Source: Oegoconia quadripuncta (lineage: Eukaryota; Arthropoda; Insecta; Lepidoptera; Autostichidae). From it: a stretch of DNA of 64,000 bases. How positions within the stretch are numbered: the first letter of the stretch is position 1; every line of letters starts with the position of its first letter. The translations under genes and the position numbers were made by a program. Of the stretch, positions 19,340-30,792 are shown in pieces. The stretch spans positions 11,526,657 to 11,590,656 of the forward strand of contig OX438757.1 in assembly GCA_949316235.1 (NCBI GenBank), in the 5' to 3' direction. Below the pieces are notes generated by a model. That model was not told the DNA's origin, made no database searches, and saw only the letters and a program-made list of their open reading frames with translations.

Positions 19340-22152
19340 CGCGTGAGACAACTCGTGTGCATGAATGATCGCTCTCATTATGTAGTCAAATGTCCGCCGC
19401 GTGTCCCTGAATGTGGCCTACATTAAAATCACATAGGTATATCACAGTCACTGTACCTACTTAGATAAGGTATTGCGTGAATGAAAAAAATACAGAAACA
19501 AATATTGAGGGTTATACCTACGCAGACGACATCCAAGCAAAGGCCAAGATGCGATAAACTTGCTACCACTTGCTGAAATGTATGTGTACTACGTAAAAAC
19601 TCAAGCAAGAATCGATACGAATAATGATATCTTGTTATTTCAAATAGGATAAGAATATGGAATTGTTTTGTAAAAGTCAACGGAAATATGTCAATGTTGA
19701 TAGAGGTTTAACTTATTGTTAGTGCTCTATTAGAAGTATGTAAAAGGTAAGTTTCTAGGTAGAAAAAGTATTATATCGTCTCCAATAGACGGTTGGCAGC
19801 TGCGTATACATGTAAGGAAGGTGTCCCCGTAGTATTAAATTTGACAGGTTTCTGAAGGTTCCAAACTGAGCTCTATTACGAACCTAAGATATCTATATGT
19901 TTGGGGTTCTATCTCAGTAAAGGTAAAAAGATTATGTTGAAACTGAAATATAGTAATAATACCAAGTTGTCCTTGTGACTCCAAAGTCGCAATTGGCAGA
20001 TTATTTATTTAAGACTATGACCTATGTATTTATTGGTGGTATTATTTCGTCACTTTTTACGAAAAATAAAAATTATAACGAAATATTTTTTAACACATCA
20101 CTACTTTCTCGCAAATTAGAGCATATTTAATTTTTATTAATAAGATACAGAAATTATGGCATATTTTTTTTGTATGAAAACTGGTTAGGTTAGAAAAGTA
20201 GCTTACCAACTCATTTTCTAGATATATCTTTAATTTTTCACCTAAATGTATAAAATGAAAGATGTAAGTAGTTAAAAACTTTTCTGTTTTAACAATAGAA
20301 AACTAAAGTAAAGAAATGTATACCCAAAAGAGAAAAATTATATTCTTTTTAGTTGGTTTCGTGTAGGTACTTAATCAAAAAAAAAGTTGAACAAGTAAAG
20401 CCCAACAAACGACAATGCGAACTAAAACAAAATAAACCAAGAATTTGTAATTTCTACAAATGTAGAATTCTTTTGCTCTTTGATAAAATTATATAACAGT
20501 GACAAAGCCTTAGAGGGATGTTAATTTAAAGTCAAAATGGGTAGTAATTAATATAAACATTACATAATACTCCTACGATTTTGTGACAGTCTTTACTTTG
20601 TAGCCGACTGTACAAAGACAAAAATGAACATCCATGTTCTTAGAAAGGAACCCATTTCTAAGCATCTGCCCAATATCCCTAAGGATACCAAGCGCACAAA
20701 GATTTCGAAACGTTTTCGTGGGAAAAGCGCCTCGTCAGCGGAAAAAACACAATGGCCCGAGGGCCGGCAATACGTCCCTAGCAGTTGGGTGGGAGATGAT
20801 CATTCTGCGGTCCTCCCGAAATAACAAATGAATTGGAAAAATCGAACCTCAGCTATTGCAACGCGAATGTTAGATAATCTCCTTTGATGCTAAAAACCAT
20901 ACGCATAAATTTAAACTTCATGTAAGATCTTAAATTGAACTAGTCATTAAAATTTATTGAATTTATAACGACTAAGAAATACACTTTTGGCTACCTAATA
21001 CTTTTTCTGAATGATAAAGTGACTTTACTTGTTTGTTATTTTGTATTACATGCAGATACTTTTAAGGCTGATTTACTTTATAGTAATCATTTTTGGTATG
21101 AAACAATTTCTATGTCACATGCTAAAAGTATCCGTATCCAATTTAGAACCCTCTTATATGTATAGCTAAGCTTGGGCTAATAACTCTTAAATTTAAAAAC
21201 ATTCGAAGGATTGAATTCCAGTAAAACTTCATAAAGTATCAATACAGATGTCTCACGAAACGCTAGGGATCTCATTTAAGTGGACGCTCGCTATACACTT
21301 TTGTACTCCCTATCGAACGAATCGGACGAAGGGGTATTCAGAAAATTTAATTTCCGTTGACAGATCGAACAATTTTGCTGGAATGCGGTGTTCACGGGCC
21401 ATAATTGGGTCATCGAAGGGACAATGGACTCTGACAATGTTATTATTGGTGGATCTCTTACTCAACCATTCGTTCGTCATTCATTCATTTGTTCATCAGA
21501 TTTATCAATCAGCCTTTTCAATGAAATCTTCTTGTGTCGCACAAAATGTTTTCATCGTTGGAATTAATTAAGTTACCAGAATGATCTATTATCATATACT
21601 CTGCTCTTTTTTTTGTATAGAAAATACACAAGTTTATTAATGTCTATCTCTGTTTTATTAATGACTACAATGGCCTATAATACCTACTGATTCTTAACCG
21701 CAAAACAGTATTATCTGTCCACATTAATCCAAAACGGTGCTCAAAGACAAATAGACTCAAAACCGCAATAGCGCTCAAAATTCGCTGTATTTGTATTGAA
21801 AACCTCAAATCGAAATACATCAAACAACGCGTAAACAAGCGAAACTGGGTGTAATTAATCACGAACGTTTCTCAGTTTTGGGATGCAATGAATCGAAAAG
21901 ATTAAGACGCCGAGGTTCGGGGTGGATGGAATCTAATCAACAGACCAATTTACAGAAATCGTTCTGGGCACTCAAACGTGTGAAGTAAGAATGTCTTCTG
22001 TAATCTAACCAATCGATTATACTGGCGGGTTAATAAAGACTGGCAGAGGATCTTTCACGTTGCCCTCGTTTGGTTAGTTTCTTAATATATTGGCGCTCGA
22101 TACCGCCTTCATTGCCACGATGCCGATCTCCCGATTTACTATTACGTTTCTA
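19340..22152. other. 2.8 kb unrecognised sequence
   Basis: AT-rich, with a slightly GC-richer piece at 20630-20825. No coding, RNA or repeat family recognised on either strand. The open frames at 20624-20831 and 21248-21571 show no known motif. Confidence 0.4.
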
Positions 22153-22390
22153 GGTGTTTTTTTTATTAAGGACTGGAGAGGCGTTTTCTCATAATCTCAT
22201 CTGGTATAGCCGAAAATAAAGCATGATATTCCAGTAGACTTGAAGTTTACAGGATTATAAGATAGGGAGTACCGTACTTTACCAGTCCGTGTTATGAAGG
22301 AAGAAGCGAGACACTAAGTTCTAATGTGGTGGACAACGGGTGGAAGTTTGCATAGAAATGGGAGTACGATGCCCAAGTTTGCGCTCTTAA
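22153..22390 (-). mobile_element. LINE tail B with decayed coding end
   Basis: The minus strand carries CAGATGAGATTATGAGAAAA, CGCCTCTCCAG and an A run at the left border. Upstream, GGTAAAGTACGGTACTCCCT and TCCACCCGTTGTCCACC align in order with the copy at 15882-16165, but with stops. A diverged 5'-truncated insertion. Confidence 0.6.
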
Positions 22391-22502
22391 GAGTGATTAA
22401 ATTAAGACAATTTGCTCTCATCTGTAGTCAATAAGATTTTTATACTTTCGTGAGATTGACCCAAGTAAATATCTGATCATCACAATACCAGCGAAAGAAC
22501 GT

Positions 22503-22866
22503 CCGCTGCTATTGGCCTCCCCCGTAGATTTCCAGGGCGGTTGGAAGCGGCCTGCATCTATCGATTTCCCGCGACCTTCTTCAGGTTGTCCGTCCACCAT
22601 GTGAGTGGACATCCTATACTGCGCTTGCCGATGCGTGGTCTCTTCTCGAGAAAAAACTAAATATGAAACATAACACAAGCAAAAACAAACAAGACAACAG
22701 TAGACCCCATCGGTCATCAGTTTCTCGAGGCACGTACACTGCTCACTGACACTTCAATTTACTAATCCGCTGGGCTGTCGGCGACATTCGTTCGTCTTCA
22801 GATTTCTTCGTTGCAGCTTCGATCACGTACCGTAACGTCGAGCATTGCCCTGTCCATAGCTCGTTG
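22503..22866 (-). pseudogene. RTE-type LINE polyprotein C-terminal remnant
   Basis: On the minus strand the frame from 22866 reads QRAMDRAMLDVTVRDRSCNE, EI, stop, RRTNVAD. It continues in shifted frames through DDRWG and a segment giving GCPLTWWTDNLKKVAGNR then MQAASNRP. These are the hallmark motifs of the RTE/BovB-like family: QRAMERAML, RDxxRNEEIRRRT, DGRWG, RPxxRWxDDLKKVAGRxWMQAA. The family protein is an endonuclease and reverse transcriptase; only the part after the polymerase core is here. It carries several stops and frameshifts, plus about 60 extra AT-rich bases near 22650-22700. Clearly dead. Confidence 0.8.
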
Positions 22867-22923
22867 CGTGATGTTTGGCACAAGTCATCACACATTGATT
22901 AGAGACTCGTCTCCACGCTCACT

Positions 22924-23212
22924 CATCATCATCACCTCAGCCCGTAAACATCCCTATAATGAGGGAGTATAGGCCATAGTCCACCACGCTGGCTCAATGC
23001 GGGTTGGGGACTTCACATGCCTTAGAATTTTTATTTCTCAGGCATGCGGGTTTCCTCACGATGTTTTCCTTTGCTGTTTAAGAGCAGTCCGATCAATGCA
23101 CATAAGAAATTAAATTAAATTTAAAAACTCATTGGTACGGCCTGCATGGGAATCGAACCCGAACCTTCTAAATTGGGACACCGAGTCTTAACCGCTGAGC
23201 CACCGACGCTCT
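22924..23212 (-). mobile_element. SINE-A, minus strand
   Basis: Reverse copy with (ATC)n at the left, GGGAATCGAACCCGAACC as B-box complement and CCGCTGAGCCACCGACGCTC at the right. It lies 58 bases from the RTE remnant on the same strand. Confidence 0.8.
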
Positions 23213-24235
23213 ATACTACTAGTATAAGTTATTTTGAAGTCCCAACTACCCAAGTTCCTATCGGCTCCAAATTGCATAAATACTTTCGATTTTATAAGCC
23301 CTAACAGACGTTCCACATTGGCTGGCGCTAGCCAAATTGGCGTCGAAGTGGCAACCATCCCGACATTGCAACAGACGTTCCGACGGTCGGCAATCCAACC
23401 ATCAGTTGCCCATTGCCTGTATTGTCAACATAGTGGATTTACCACTAAAACTGGTGATTTTGGCCTCCCTTTAGTGGGGAAATATTGCTTTTAGTGACTG
23501 GCACAATTTTCTAGTTGTTGAGTGGAATTGTAAATTACGTTAATGAGATCACTATAGCACTGATAGGTTTTGGTATATCATTTTTGTTTAATTTTCAAGA
23601 CTATTTACTTTTACTGTATAGGCACCACTGAAAGACGAACGAACGATTCCGTTGATTCCGCTCGTTACCTACATAGAAATCTACATACATACATTACCCT
23701 CCTTCGTTGGGCAGTCGGGTAAAACTTCAGTTTTTACACGACTGCCCACAAAAGGAGTATAATGTTGTCAGATTAATGTACGTCTGTATGTGTGTGCGAG
23801 TTTCTTTAGTCCACCATTTCAACCACAATTACTAAACGTCCTAATTATAAGTACTAACTAAACTACTGACTAATTGATTTACTATAAATTGTATGGTTTA
23901 TTATGTGATTGTTAATACTTCATTACATAATAATAAAGAAAACTAATTACAAAAACATATACTGTTTTCTTTCATAAATATTTACTAGTTTGTTTAGTGG
24001 AAAATTCAGCGATTATGAGAGTAGGACCGTTTTATATTAGTGGTTTTCTGGTGGTTTTAGCAGTTGAAACTGGTGGAGAGCTAACTTATCTGTTGGCAAC
24101 ACTGTTTGTCGGTAGCGCCGGCGAGCCGACCACATCCAACCAGTATTAATAATATTTTGGTCGTGATTGGCCAACTCAGAACATCTGTTAAGGCTCTATA
24201 TCATTTACAATTTATATGTAAAATTTTCGATAGGT
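23213..24235. other. mostly unrecognised, with an imperfect 30-bp hairpin
   Basis: 23694-23724 and 23731-23762 form an imperfect hairpin (CTCCTTCGTTGGGCAGTCGG against ACGACTGCCCACAAAAGGAG). The ACCCGACTGC motif recurs in the insert at 43120-43284. The rest is unrecognised. Confidence 0.5.
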
Positions 24236-24330
24236 CTCTAGTATGTAGTGATCCTTCGAACCCAATGGTCGCGGGATCGAATCCCGCTTGAGGTACTTAA
24301 ATGTTTGTGTGATAAATTAACGTTATCTAG
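24236..24330 (+). mobile_element. SINE-B scrap
   Basis: GGTCGCGGGATCGAATCCCG, then ATGTTTGTGTGATAAATTAA. This is the B-box region and start of the body of SINE-B; the rest is missing. Confidence 0.5.
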
Positions 24331-25235
24331 TATTCTTGTTTAGTTTGGGACTAGATAATTGGTGTAATTTTTTAAGACATTTATTTATTTAGAGAAATTC
24401 CTAATAGTAGACTAGTAATTTATTTTAGTACTTATTTTCGGTTAGAATTACAGAAAGCTGATGTTGATCTCAAATTAATTTTTTTTTGAGTATTATAATA
24501 ATTTATATTTTAACAGATATGGAAATCAGGAACTTTAACAAGCTACTCGTACTAAATATTAGAATATATACCTAGTTAAGTGAAGGTTAAGCTAGAATGA
24601 TATAATATGGTAGAATGGAGAGCAAAACCTTGAAGAAATGAAGCTGCTATCACTTCACTTGAAGGTAACATAAAATTTTGATGAAAATCTTCTGTCGTCT
24701 ATCAACATTTGCACAAAAGATAACTGGTCTACAAAAGGGAAAAATACGATGGTTTCTATTATCTTACCTCTCGAAGTTATATTTATTTAATATCTTTTAT
24801 TAATCTAACATTCTTTGTCAGACAAATCAAAACTTGTACAACAAACAAACAAGTAAAAAATCCTGAGAATGACAACGTCTTCTAAGAGACGAAGATTGCT
24901 TTGAATAAAATAGTTTTTAGATGTGAATGAATTGTATTGCTATCTGCAATCTAACTGTTATTAAACAAAGATAGCTATAAAAAAGTTCAAGGAGACTGTC
25001 TGGCAAGGGTCAAGCTCTTTGATTAGAAGTCTTCGACCTATTGCAAGTCAGGCAAGGCGAATTAAAAGGGCCTGTAATAGAGTTTGGATAGAAGTTGTGA
25101 ATCCTTAATTAGTTAATATCAAATTGAAATAAGTTATTACAGGTCGGTAACTTGTGAGTGCGGTGGTAAAATAGTTATCGATTTATCTATCGAAGTTTAT
25201 TACATTCTAGTACCACTTTTAATTAGCACGAGAAG
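24331..25235. other. unrecognised AT-rich sequence
   Basis: No coding, RNA or repeat family recognised. Confidence 0.4.
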
Positions 25236-25518
25236 ATAATCATCAGCAGTCTTACACGTCTCCTCCTCCGTACGGCTTCCTTTCACTGGGTGTAGGTATG
25301 GGCCACTATTAGTGCAGATTCGTTGATGTATGTCAGACTAGAGTCAGTGTTGCTGCCCCTGTAGGCGACCGACTTGGCTTAACGATTGCAAACAAACGCT
25401 ATGTATTAAAATGCCATATAGTAGTCACCCATCTAACAAACAATGGCATTGACAAGACATTGCTTAAATTCGCCAATCGAAATTGAATAGCGAATGCGAC
25501 TGCGCCACCAGTGATTTA
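25236..25518 (-). mobile_element. SINE-D, second copy
   Basis: The minus strand reads CTGGTGGCGCAGTCGCATTC, TTAGATGGGTGACTACTATA and GCCTACAGGGGCAGC, in the same order as 16351-16684. TGGCGCAGTCG fits a pol III A-box pattern. Confidence 0.6.
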
Positions 25519-25695
25519 AGATAACAGACTCTATGATAAAAATTGGTGCTAATTAATTAGGTATACTTGAAGTGGTAGGTATGCATGTTGCAGACTGGTG
25601 ATACAATTTATGCAAGGCACTAATTCGACTCGACCATTTTCTAATGCTTTGTTTAGATTCTTTGCGGAGTCCACGCGCTTCAAGTTCAGCCTAAA

Positions 25696-25915
25696 TGAAA
25701 TGCAAGCATAAAAGTTTTATTTCGTAAGTATTATAAAAATATCATCTGAAAACGTCAAAGTTAAAGTACATTTATTATGATGACATATAATCATGTCATC
25801 ATCAATAGACGTCATGACGTATAATTAATTACCGTTCATTCACAATGCCGACTCCCTAGAGAAGAATGAGCAAGAAACTCAGAGGTTGCTCTTTTTAAAT
25901 AAGTATTTTTACAAT
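25696..25915 (-). mobile_element. LINE tail D, 3' end
   Basis: Minus-strand GAGCAACCTCTGAGTTTCTT, GCTCATTCTTCTCTAGGGAG and TACGAAATAAAACTTTTATG. It includes a small local inverted stretch (ATGATGACAT and ATGTCATCAT at 25778-25802). Confidence 0.6.
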
Positions 25916-26244
25916 TTGTATCTTGACAATGCAATGATAAATAATGAACTGCGATGATTGTCACAAAGCTTGAATATAATCCTCAGATGTAGGTAACTAT
26001 GCATAGTTACACTTATACCAAGCTAATGTGCCATGTCCTAATGCAAATTGAACCCTCTACGTATTTACAATACAGTATTAATTTGCATACAAAGCTTATT
26101 TTTAAATAACCGATGTTGTAGGTTAGCCACAATAGTTTGTTTAACGGGGTTAGTAAGAGACACTGTATTTTGTTGTGCTCGCATGCGTTAATAACTTTAC
26201 TGCTAATTGCCTCATTTTAAGATCATATTATATACAACATAAAT

Positions 26245-26640
26245 GCAATAAATTGAAATTGAAAATTGAAATTAAGTTGACTCCCGAGAGAAGAAAGAGC
26301 AAGAAAGTCAAGGGTTGCTCTTTTGAAATAATATTACCTATTACAATTTGTAATTCGACAAAACGAAGGAAAGATAATAATTAGACTGATAATCGCCTAG
26401 CGGTTCATGTCCAATGTTCTTGGTTGCTTACCTATCATTTGCATTTGAATACCTTGCATTTACCCTTTTCTTTAAAAATTGCAACTGTTTTTGTAGTGTC
26501 CAGTATGTTTTTTGCTCAATAAATTTAACACTTATTTAAATAGTCAGCAATTTTATAATAGCCGTTTACACGTAGAGCCCGTTTCGTGTTACTTTTCAAT
26601 TTATTTAAAGGCAAGTATTGAATGTCTACCGGAATCTCAT
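26245..26640 (-). mobile_element. LINE tail D, 3' end, longer copy
   Basis: Minus-strand GAGCAACCCTTGACTTTCTT, GCTCTTTCTTCTCTCGGGAG. It ends to the left in tandem ATTGAAATT units, probably the tail. To the right it shares the CTAGCGGTTCATGTCC and AGTCAGCAATTTTATAATAG blocks with 6300-6388. Confidence 0.55.
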
Positions 26641-27129
26641 TACAAAAGCGTACACATTGCCCTTTAAACGATAAGATAATAAACAAACACTATTTGTTTT
26701 TTATTTACCTATATGTATAAGAAATATCTGAATAAAGATATAATCCTTGCTATTAACACATTTCTTCAGACGCAAGGCACCGTTTAATTGTAAAGTAATT
26801 ACAAGAATTATTTTCGCCTTATTAAAATCCTCGAGCAATATAACGAATAGCCGTCTCGCAGTCGAGTTTCTGTTTCTGGCAATAACCCTTACAATGTGAA
26901 AAGTTAGTCATACAATAGAGTTATTGTGGATTGGGTAAACAGAGGGCCGGCGGCGGCAGACTCGGGCCCTTCACGGATGGATGACTACCCCCCTGTGTAC
27001 ATACGCGCCTGGAATGCGTTCGTGGCTGTTTTACATGACTTTAAATATGCTATAATTAAGTTTTTTGAACAAATGACCACCGCGGCGACTTGACCGAATA
27101 TAAGCCGATACCTATAGCTAGTATACCGG
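26641..27129. other. unrecognised, ending in a GC-rich patch
   Basis: 26940-27020 is GC-rich (GGGCCGGCGGCGGCAGACTC). I recognise no gene in it. Confidence 0.4.
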
Positions 27130-27542
27130 ATGCGTATGTTACAGATCCCACCTCCGCTCTCCTCCCACTGTAACTCCTGTAAGCCAGGATCAACAGTGGT
27201 ACTCTGCACGGCGCCTACTGAAGGTAGACGGTGCCCTACGTGACTCTATTGCTACCTTGGACCCCAGACTAATTAAAGAAAGAATTTAAGGGTGAAAAGT
27301 AGGAAAGAAAGAAAGTTCCAACCTCCCCCCCAACAAATGGGAGTGTAGCTAATGTGACGCAAAAAGCCAAAGCGGCTAACCCTATGGGGGAGAGAGTCGA
27401 GTGAAGCTCGACTCCCTAATTTAATACACCACGGACAGCGCCAGATCGCAGTGAGCGTTGATGGTGCGGTAGCCAGGAGGCTACCGTAGGTAAAAGTGCC
27501 AATAGTAGGTATGGCAAAAGCGCTTGAATGCGTATGTTACAG
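27130..27542. mobile_element. GC-rich insertion with perfect 15-bp duplication
   Basis: ATGCGTATGTTACAG at 27130-27144 is repeated exactly at 27528-27542. It encloses 383 bases (27145-27527) that are far richer in GC than the surroundings. The insert has a stem around GAGTCGAG, TGAA, GCTCGACTC (27397-27414). It has no poly(A), no inverted ends and no pol III boxes. A duplication of this size suggests retrotransposition; the class is unknown. Confidence 0.7.
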
Positions 27543-28030
27543 TAACGAAATAAATTGGGCAATTACCTACCAAAGAAAATTATGCGTTGTGATTTAGTAG
27601 ATATAGATATTTATATAGGTCAAAATTCCATAAAAATAAGTTCTACATATTCAAAAAAAAACAAAGTTTTTAGTCTCCCTCATGATTATCACGTATTAGA
27701 AGACGAGTAACATAAAGTCCATCAAGGAGTTCCAGTGGCAATCTTCTGGCTCCATCCTCAGACCCTCGTCATCACGTGTAAAGGAAAATGCTCATAAAAC
27801 TACTAATTAAACTAGCATAAATTCGACTATCTTGCCATTAGCCTTCAGGGAGTTTCAGTCCCTTGAGCCTAGCTCCATAATCAGATCAGCTTGATGGTAC
27901 CAAAACATTGCATTGTCACCGAACTTACATAAATTTGCCAAATTCCAGCTTAATCCAAAACCAACATGTGGTTGAAAAGTGCTTTGCAAATTTTGAAGCA
28001 GACAGCCAACTTACATACATACCTACTTAC
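27543..28030. other. unrecognised sequence
   Basis: No feature recognised. Confidence 0.4.
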
Positions 28031-28294
28031 ATTGAAAACTAAATAAAAGCTTGTAAAAATTGTCCGAATCGCTTCTCCGCAGCGTTTACGTTCCGCAACC
28101 TGTATCGCGACTTCCAAATCCTTGCATTGTATAAACACTTTAGCAAACATCCGCCTCAGTCTGGCGGATTTGCCTTTTTTGCGATGTCTGCAATACACGA
28201 TAATCCGATCACGCTCCTCAGGGGAATGAAGGATTGGCATTACTTCATCTAAATTTTGCCGTATTTCCCCACTAATCGCGTGTAGAGTCGAGCG
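28031..28294 (-). CDS. coding-like stretch with splice donor, unknown
   Basis: On the minus strand an 88-codon open frame runs from just after a stop (28295-28297) to 28031. There the DNA reads AAT followed by GTAAGTAGG, a near-consensus splice donor in phase 0. The peptide includes EIRQNLDEVMPILHSPEERD, then CRHRKKGKSARLRRMFAKVF and EVAIQVAERKRCGEAIRTIF. It is charged and basic, and GC-richer than its flanks. An ATG at 28240 has a G at -3. No domain is recognised and no convincing acceptor is visible upstream. It could be a host exon, a transposon protein fragment or chance. Confidence 0.25.
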
Positions 28295-28739
28295 TCATCT
28301 CGCCGGATTCGGAGTTTACGCTGTAATCGGTTCTCATCCCATGCAAACTTAGTCGATTAAACGTAACAAAAAAATGTATGTTAATTGTTATTTCAAAATA
28401 TCGAATTTAAAAGCATAGTCGTATATTTTTCTTTAGTTATATATATTTACAACCTAAGATACATGAAAACAAAACAAACTAAATTACTTATATACACCAA
28501 CATTCAGGATATAGTGAACTAGAAAAATAGAAGAAGTCCAATCAAACCAAAGACTCCAAAACACGTATTTAGCCCCGAAATATAAGCAAGGTAGAAACTG
28601 TGTTCAAGTTCACTATCATGTGAGTGGGTACCCAGTATGCTAGCAGCATTACTAAGCATGTATTGCATTTTTTCTGTTACTACGGAAAACTTAAAATCGC
28701 TCTAATTTAGTTTTAATACTCGTTTTTGAAAATGTTCTC

Positions 28740-28990
28740 TACTAACTTTTTTGATCTATGCACCAGATTTTTATGTATAAAGTTTCATTAGAATCGGGTT
28801 TGGGATTTTTGTTAAATTTGGACTTGAAAGTTTGTATACCGTGCGGGATAAACTCTCTTAATCGATTTCCATCAAACATGGCTAAGATTTATCTCGCAAA
28901 TACTAGCTATCGCAATTATAGAACCGTTTTCACATCGATCCGTTTAGGCTCGAACCACACAGACACGCAGACACCAGACATATCCTTTTT
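28740..28990 (-). repeat. RZ-like repeat, diverged
   Basis: Contains TCGATTTCCATCAAACATGG, CTAAGATTTATCTCGCAAA and CACACAGACACGCAGACACC in the order expected for a reversed RZ body, with many differences. Confidence 0.45.
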
Positions 28991-29029
28991 CATTCCTTCA
29001 TCTCACTTAGAGAAAAGTTTAAAGAGTAT

Positions 29030-29110
29030 AATCATCATCATCATCATATCAGCCGAAAGACATCCACTGCTGGACAAAGGCCTCCCTCAAAGATTTTCAC
29101 AACGGTCCAT
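29030..29110 (-). mobile_element. non-LTR 3' tail with (ATC)n
   Basis: (ATC)n, then AGCCGAAAGACATCCACTGC, TGGACAAAGGCCTCCCTC. Reverse counterpart of 11393-11437, with a longer body. Confidence 0.6.
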
Positions 29111-30303
29111 AAGACTATTCTAACCTTATCGTCAAAGTACATTTTTGTAAATGTAATATATGTCACAAAAATATAGCATCGTTTAGGAAAAATAGTGATA
29201 AACATGATGTCAATATAAGAAATAAAGATACTTGCAGGTCATGTAAGCAGATTCCGGAAAATCAGTAATTCATTCAAAGGGCTATTGCATACGTTTTTTT
29301 TTTTCAATAAGCTTCCCATTGATGTATAAAATCTTCCTTTTAATAAATTTCAAGATTACATAAAACAGAAACCATTAAGCACATTATATAAAAAATATAG
29401 CAACAAACAAACATCCAAAGTTTCACATTTATATCTAATATTAGCTGTACTCGTACTGGCAGTTAAAACTATTAAATTATCACTAAGCTGCCACGTTATT
29501 TCGAGCAGGGCTCTGTCAAGATAGGCCTTGTGATTTGTAGATTGTGTGTGCTATTATCAAATAGCATACGAGTAGGTATGCTGAGCAAATAGGGATCTAT
29601 TCCCAGAACATGTATTATACAATATCTTAGCCTTGACTCGTTCTAACACGTAACTTAATTTATGCCTGTTTTAAATTTTGCGACACGTCACAAACTATGT
29701 TTATAATTTGTCTAATACTTCGGTGTAGTGTTATTCCTCTATGCTAATACTTATATCTGGTTACCGAAGCCTTGCTAACGTCTGCATTCATACGCAGCAT
29801 CTCTTTCTTGCCAGTTTAAATTAGCAGCAGTTAGTGAATAATCATGTTCGTTTTACTTATACGCTTTCTAACTTAATTTACTTTAATGTTAATAGATAAC
29901 TTAATGGGCGGGAATTACCTTTTTTCCTAAACAAAGTTCATTCATTCTTTTAAGCTGATAGGTCATAGTTGCAGTTGGGGCTATGTTATAAAAGTTTTTT
30001 AAATAACATTATAACATAAAAAAAAAACAGATTATAAAATAGACAAAACAATTAATAATACGTAAAAATTATTAAAAACTTGTGTGATGATTTCATGAAA
30101 AAAATCGCATTTATACAGAAATACTGTCGGTATCCAATGTCATTAAAATAATATTTTTCTATACCGTTAGGTACATAATACAGATAGCCCAGGTGACCTT
30201 TTGTCTTTGGCATAACAAAATTGAGATCTTGTATTGCAAATAAACAACTATCATATATATTTCATTATGAACCATAAAGATGTAAATAATGTAAGTACTT
30301 CTT
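29111..30303. other. unrecognised AT-rich sequence
   Basis: No coding, RNA or repeat family recognised. Confidence 0.4.
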
Positions 30304-30365
30304 GTGCTGAACTATCAGCCAGTAAACATCCCACTGCAGAGATATAAACCTATGTGCTGAACTAT
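30304..30365 (-). mobile_element. 37-bp SINE-A tail with target duplication
   Basis: GTGCTGAACTAT at 30304-30315 recurs at 30354-30365 (13 bases if the preceding T is counted). The 37 bases between (CAGCCAGTAAACATCCCACT, GCAGAGATATAAACC) are the last part of SINE-A in reverse. An extreme 5'-truncated insertion. Confidence 0.8.
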
Positions 30366-30697
30366 GGTATTATATATATTCCTTGTGTCATACTTCGTAT
30401 TGTAAACGCACTAATATCTTTAGTTTCTATTGGGACTAGGATATTTAGGATTTCTATAGGTGCTATTAATGTGTTTAAGTAGAATGTAATAACTTTACAA
30501 GTTCGATATGAAAGAACCCATAATGGGTTTGTCCGCTTCGTCGATGAAAGAATTAAGGTGTAAGTGCCAAGTTCCATTAAAGTTATAATATCAAACTTAC
30601 ATACTTAGTGAAATGTAATATAATCATTGATTAGAGTATTTAAAAAAGAAATGAAAATATGATGCGGGAAATACGATAATATGTGGAAGACAGTCTA

Positions 30698-30792
30698 GCT
30701 AGCTCCTCCAATTAAATTGGGATCCAGGTGAACCCGTGTCCACCTTCGACCTCATCTTCATTTAACATCAGGTGTGATTGAGTTTAAGCACA
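30698..30792 (+). mobile_element. SINE-C 3' fragment
   Basis: AAATTGGGATCCAGGTGAAC, CCACCTTCGACCTCATCTTC, CATCAGGTGTGATTGAG. Only the 3' third remains. Confidence 0.6.

Noticed and set aside
21248..21571. 107-codon open frame as a gene
   Set aside because: No recognisable domain, no splice or start context that stands out, and a length expected by chance in 64 kb.
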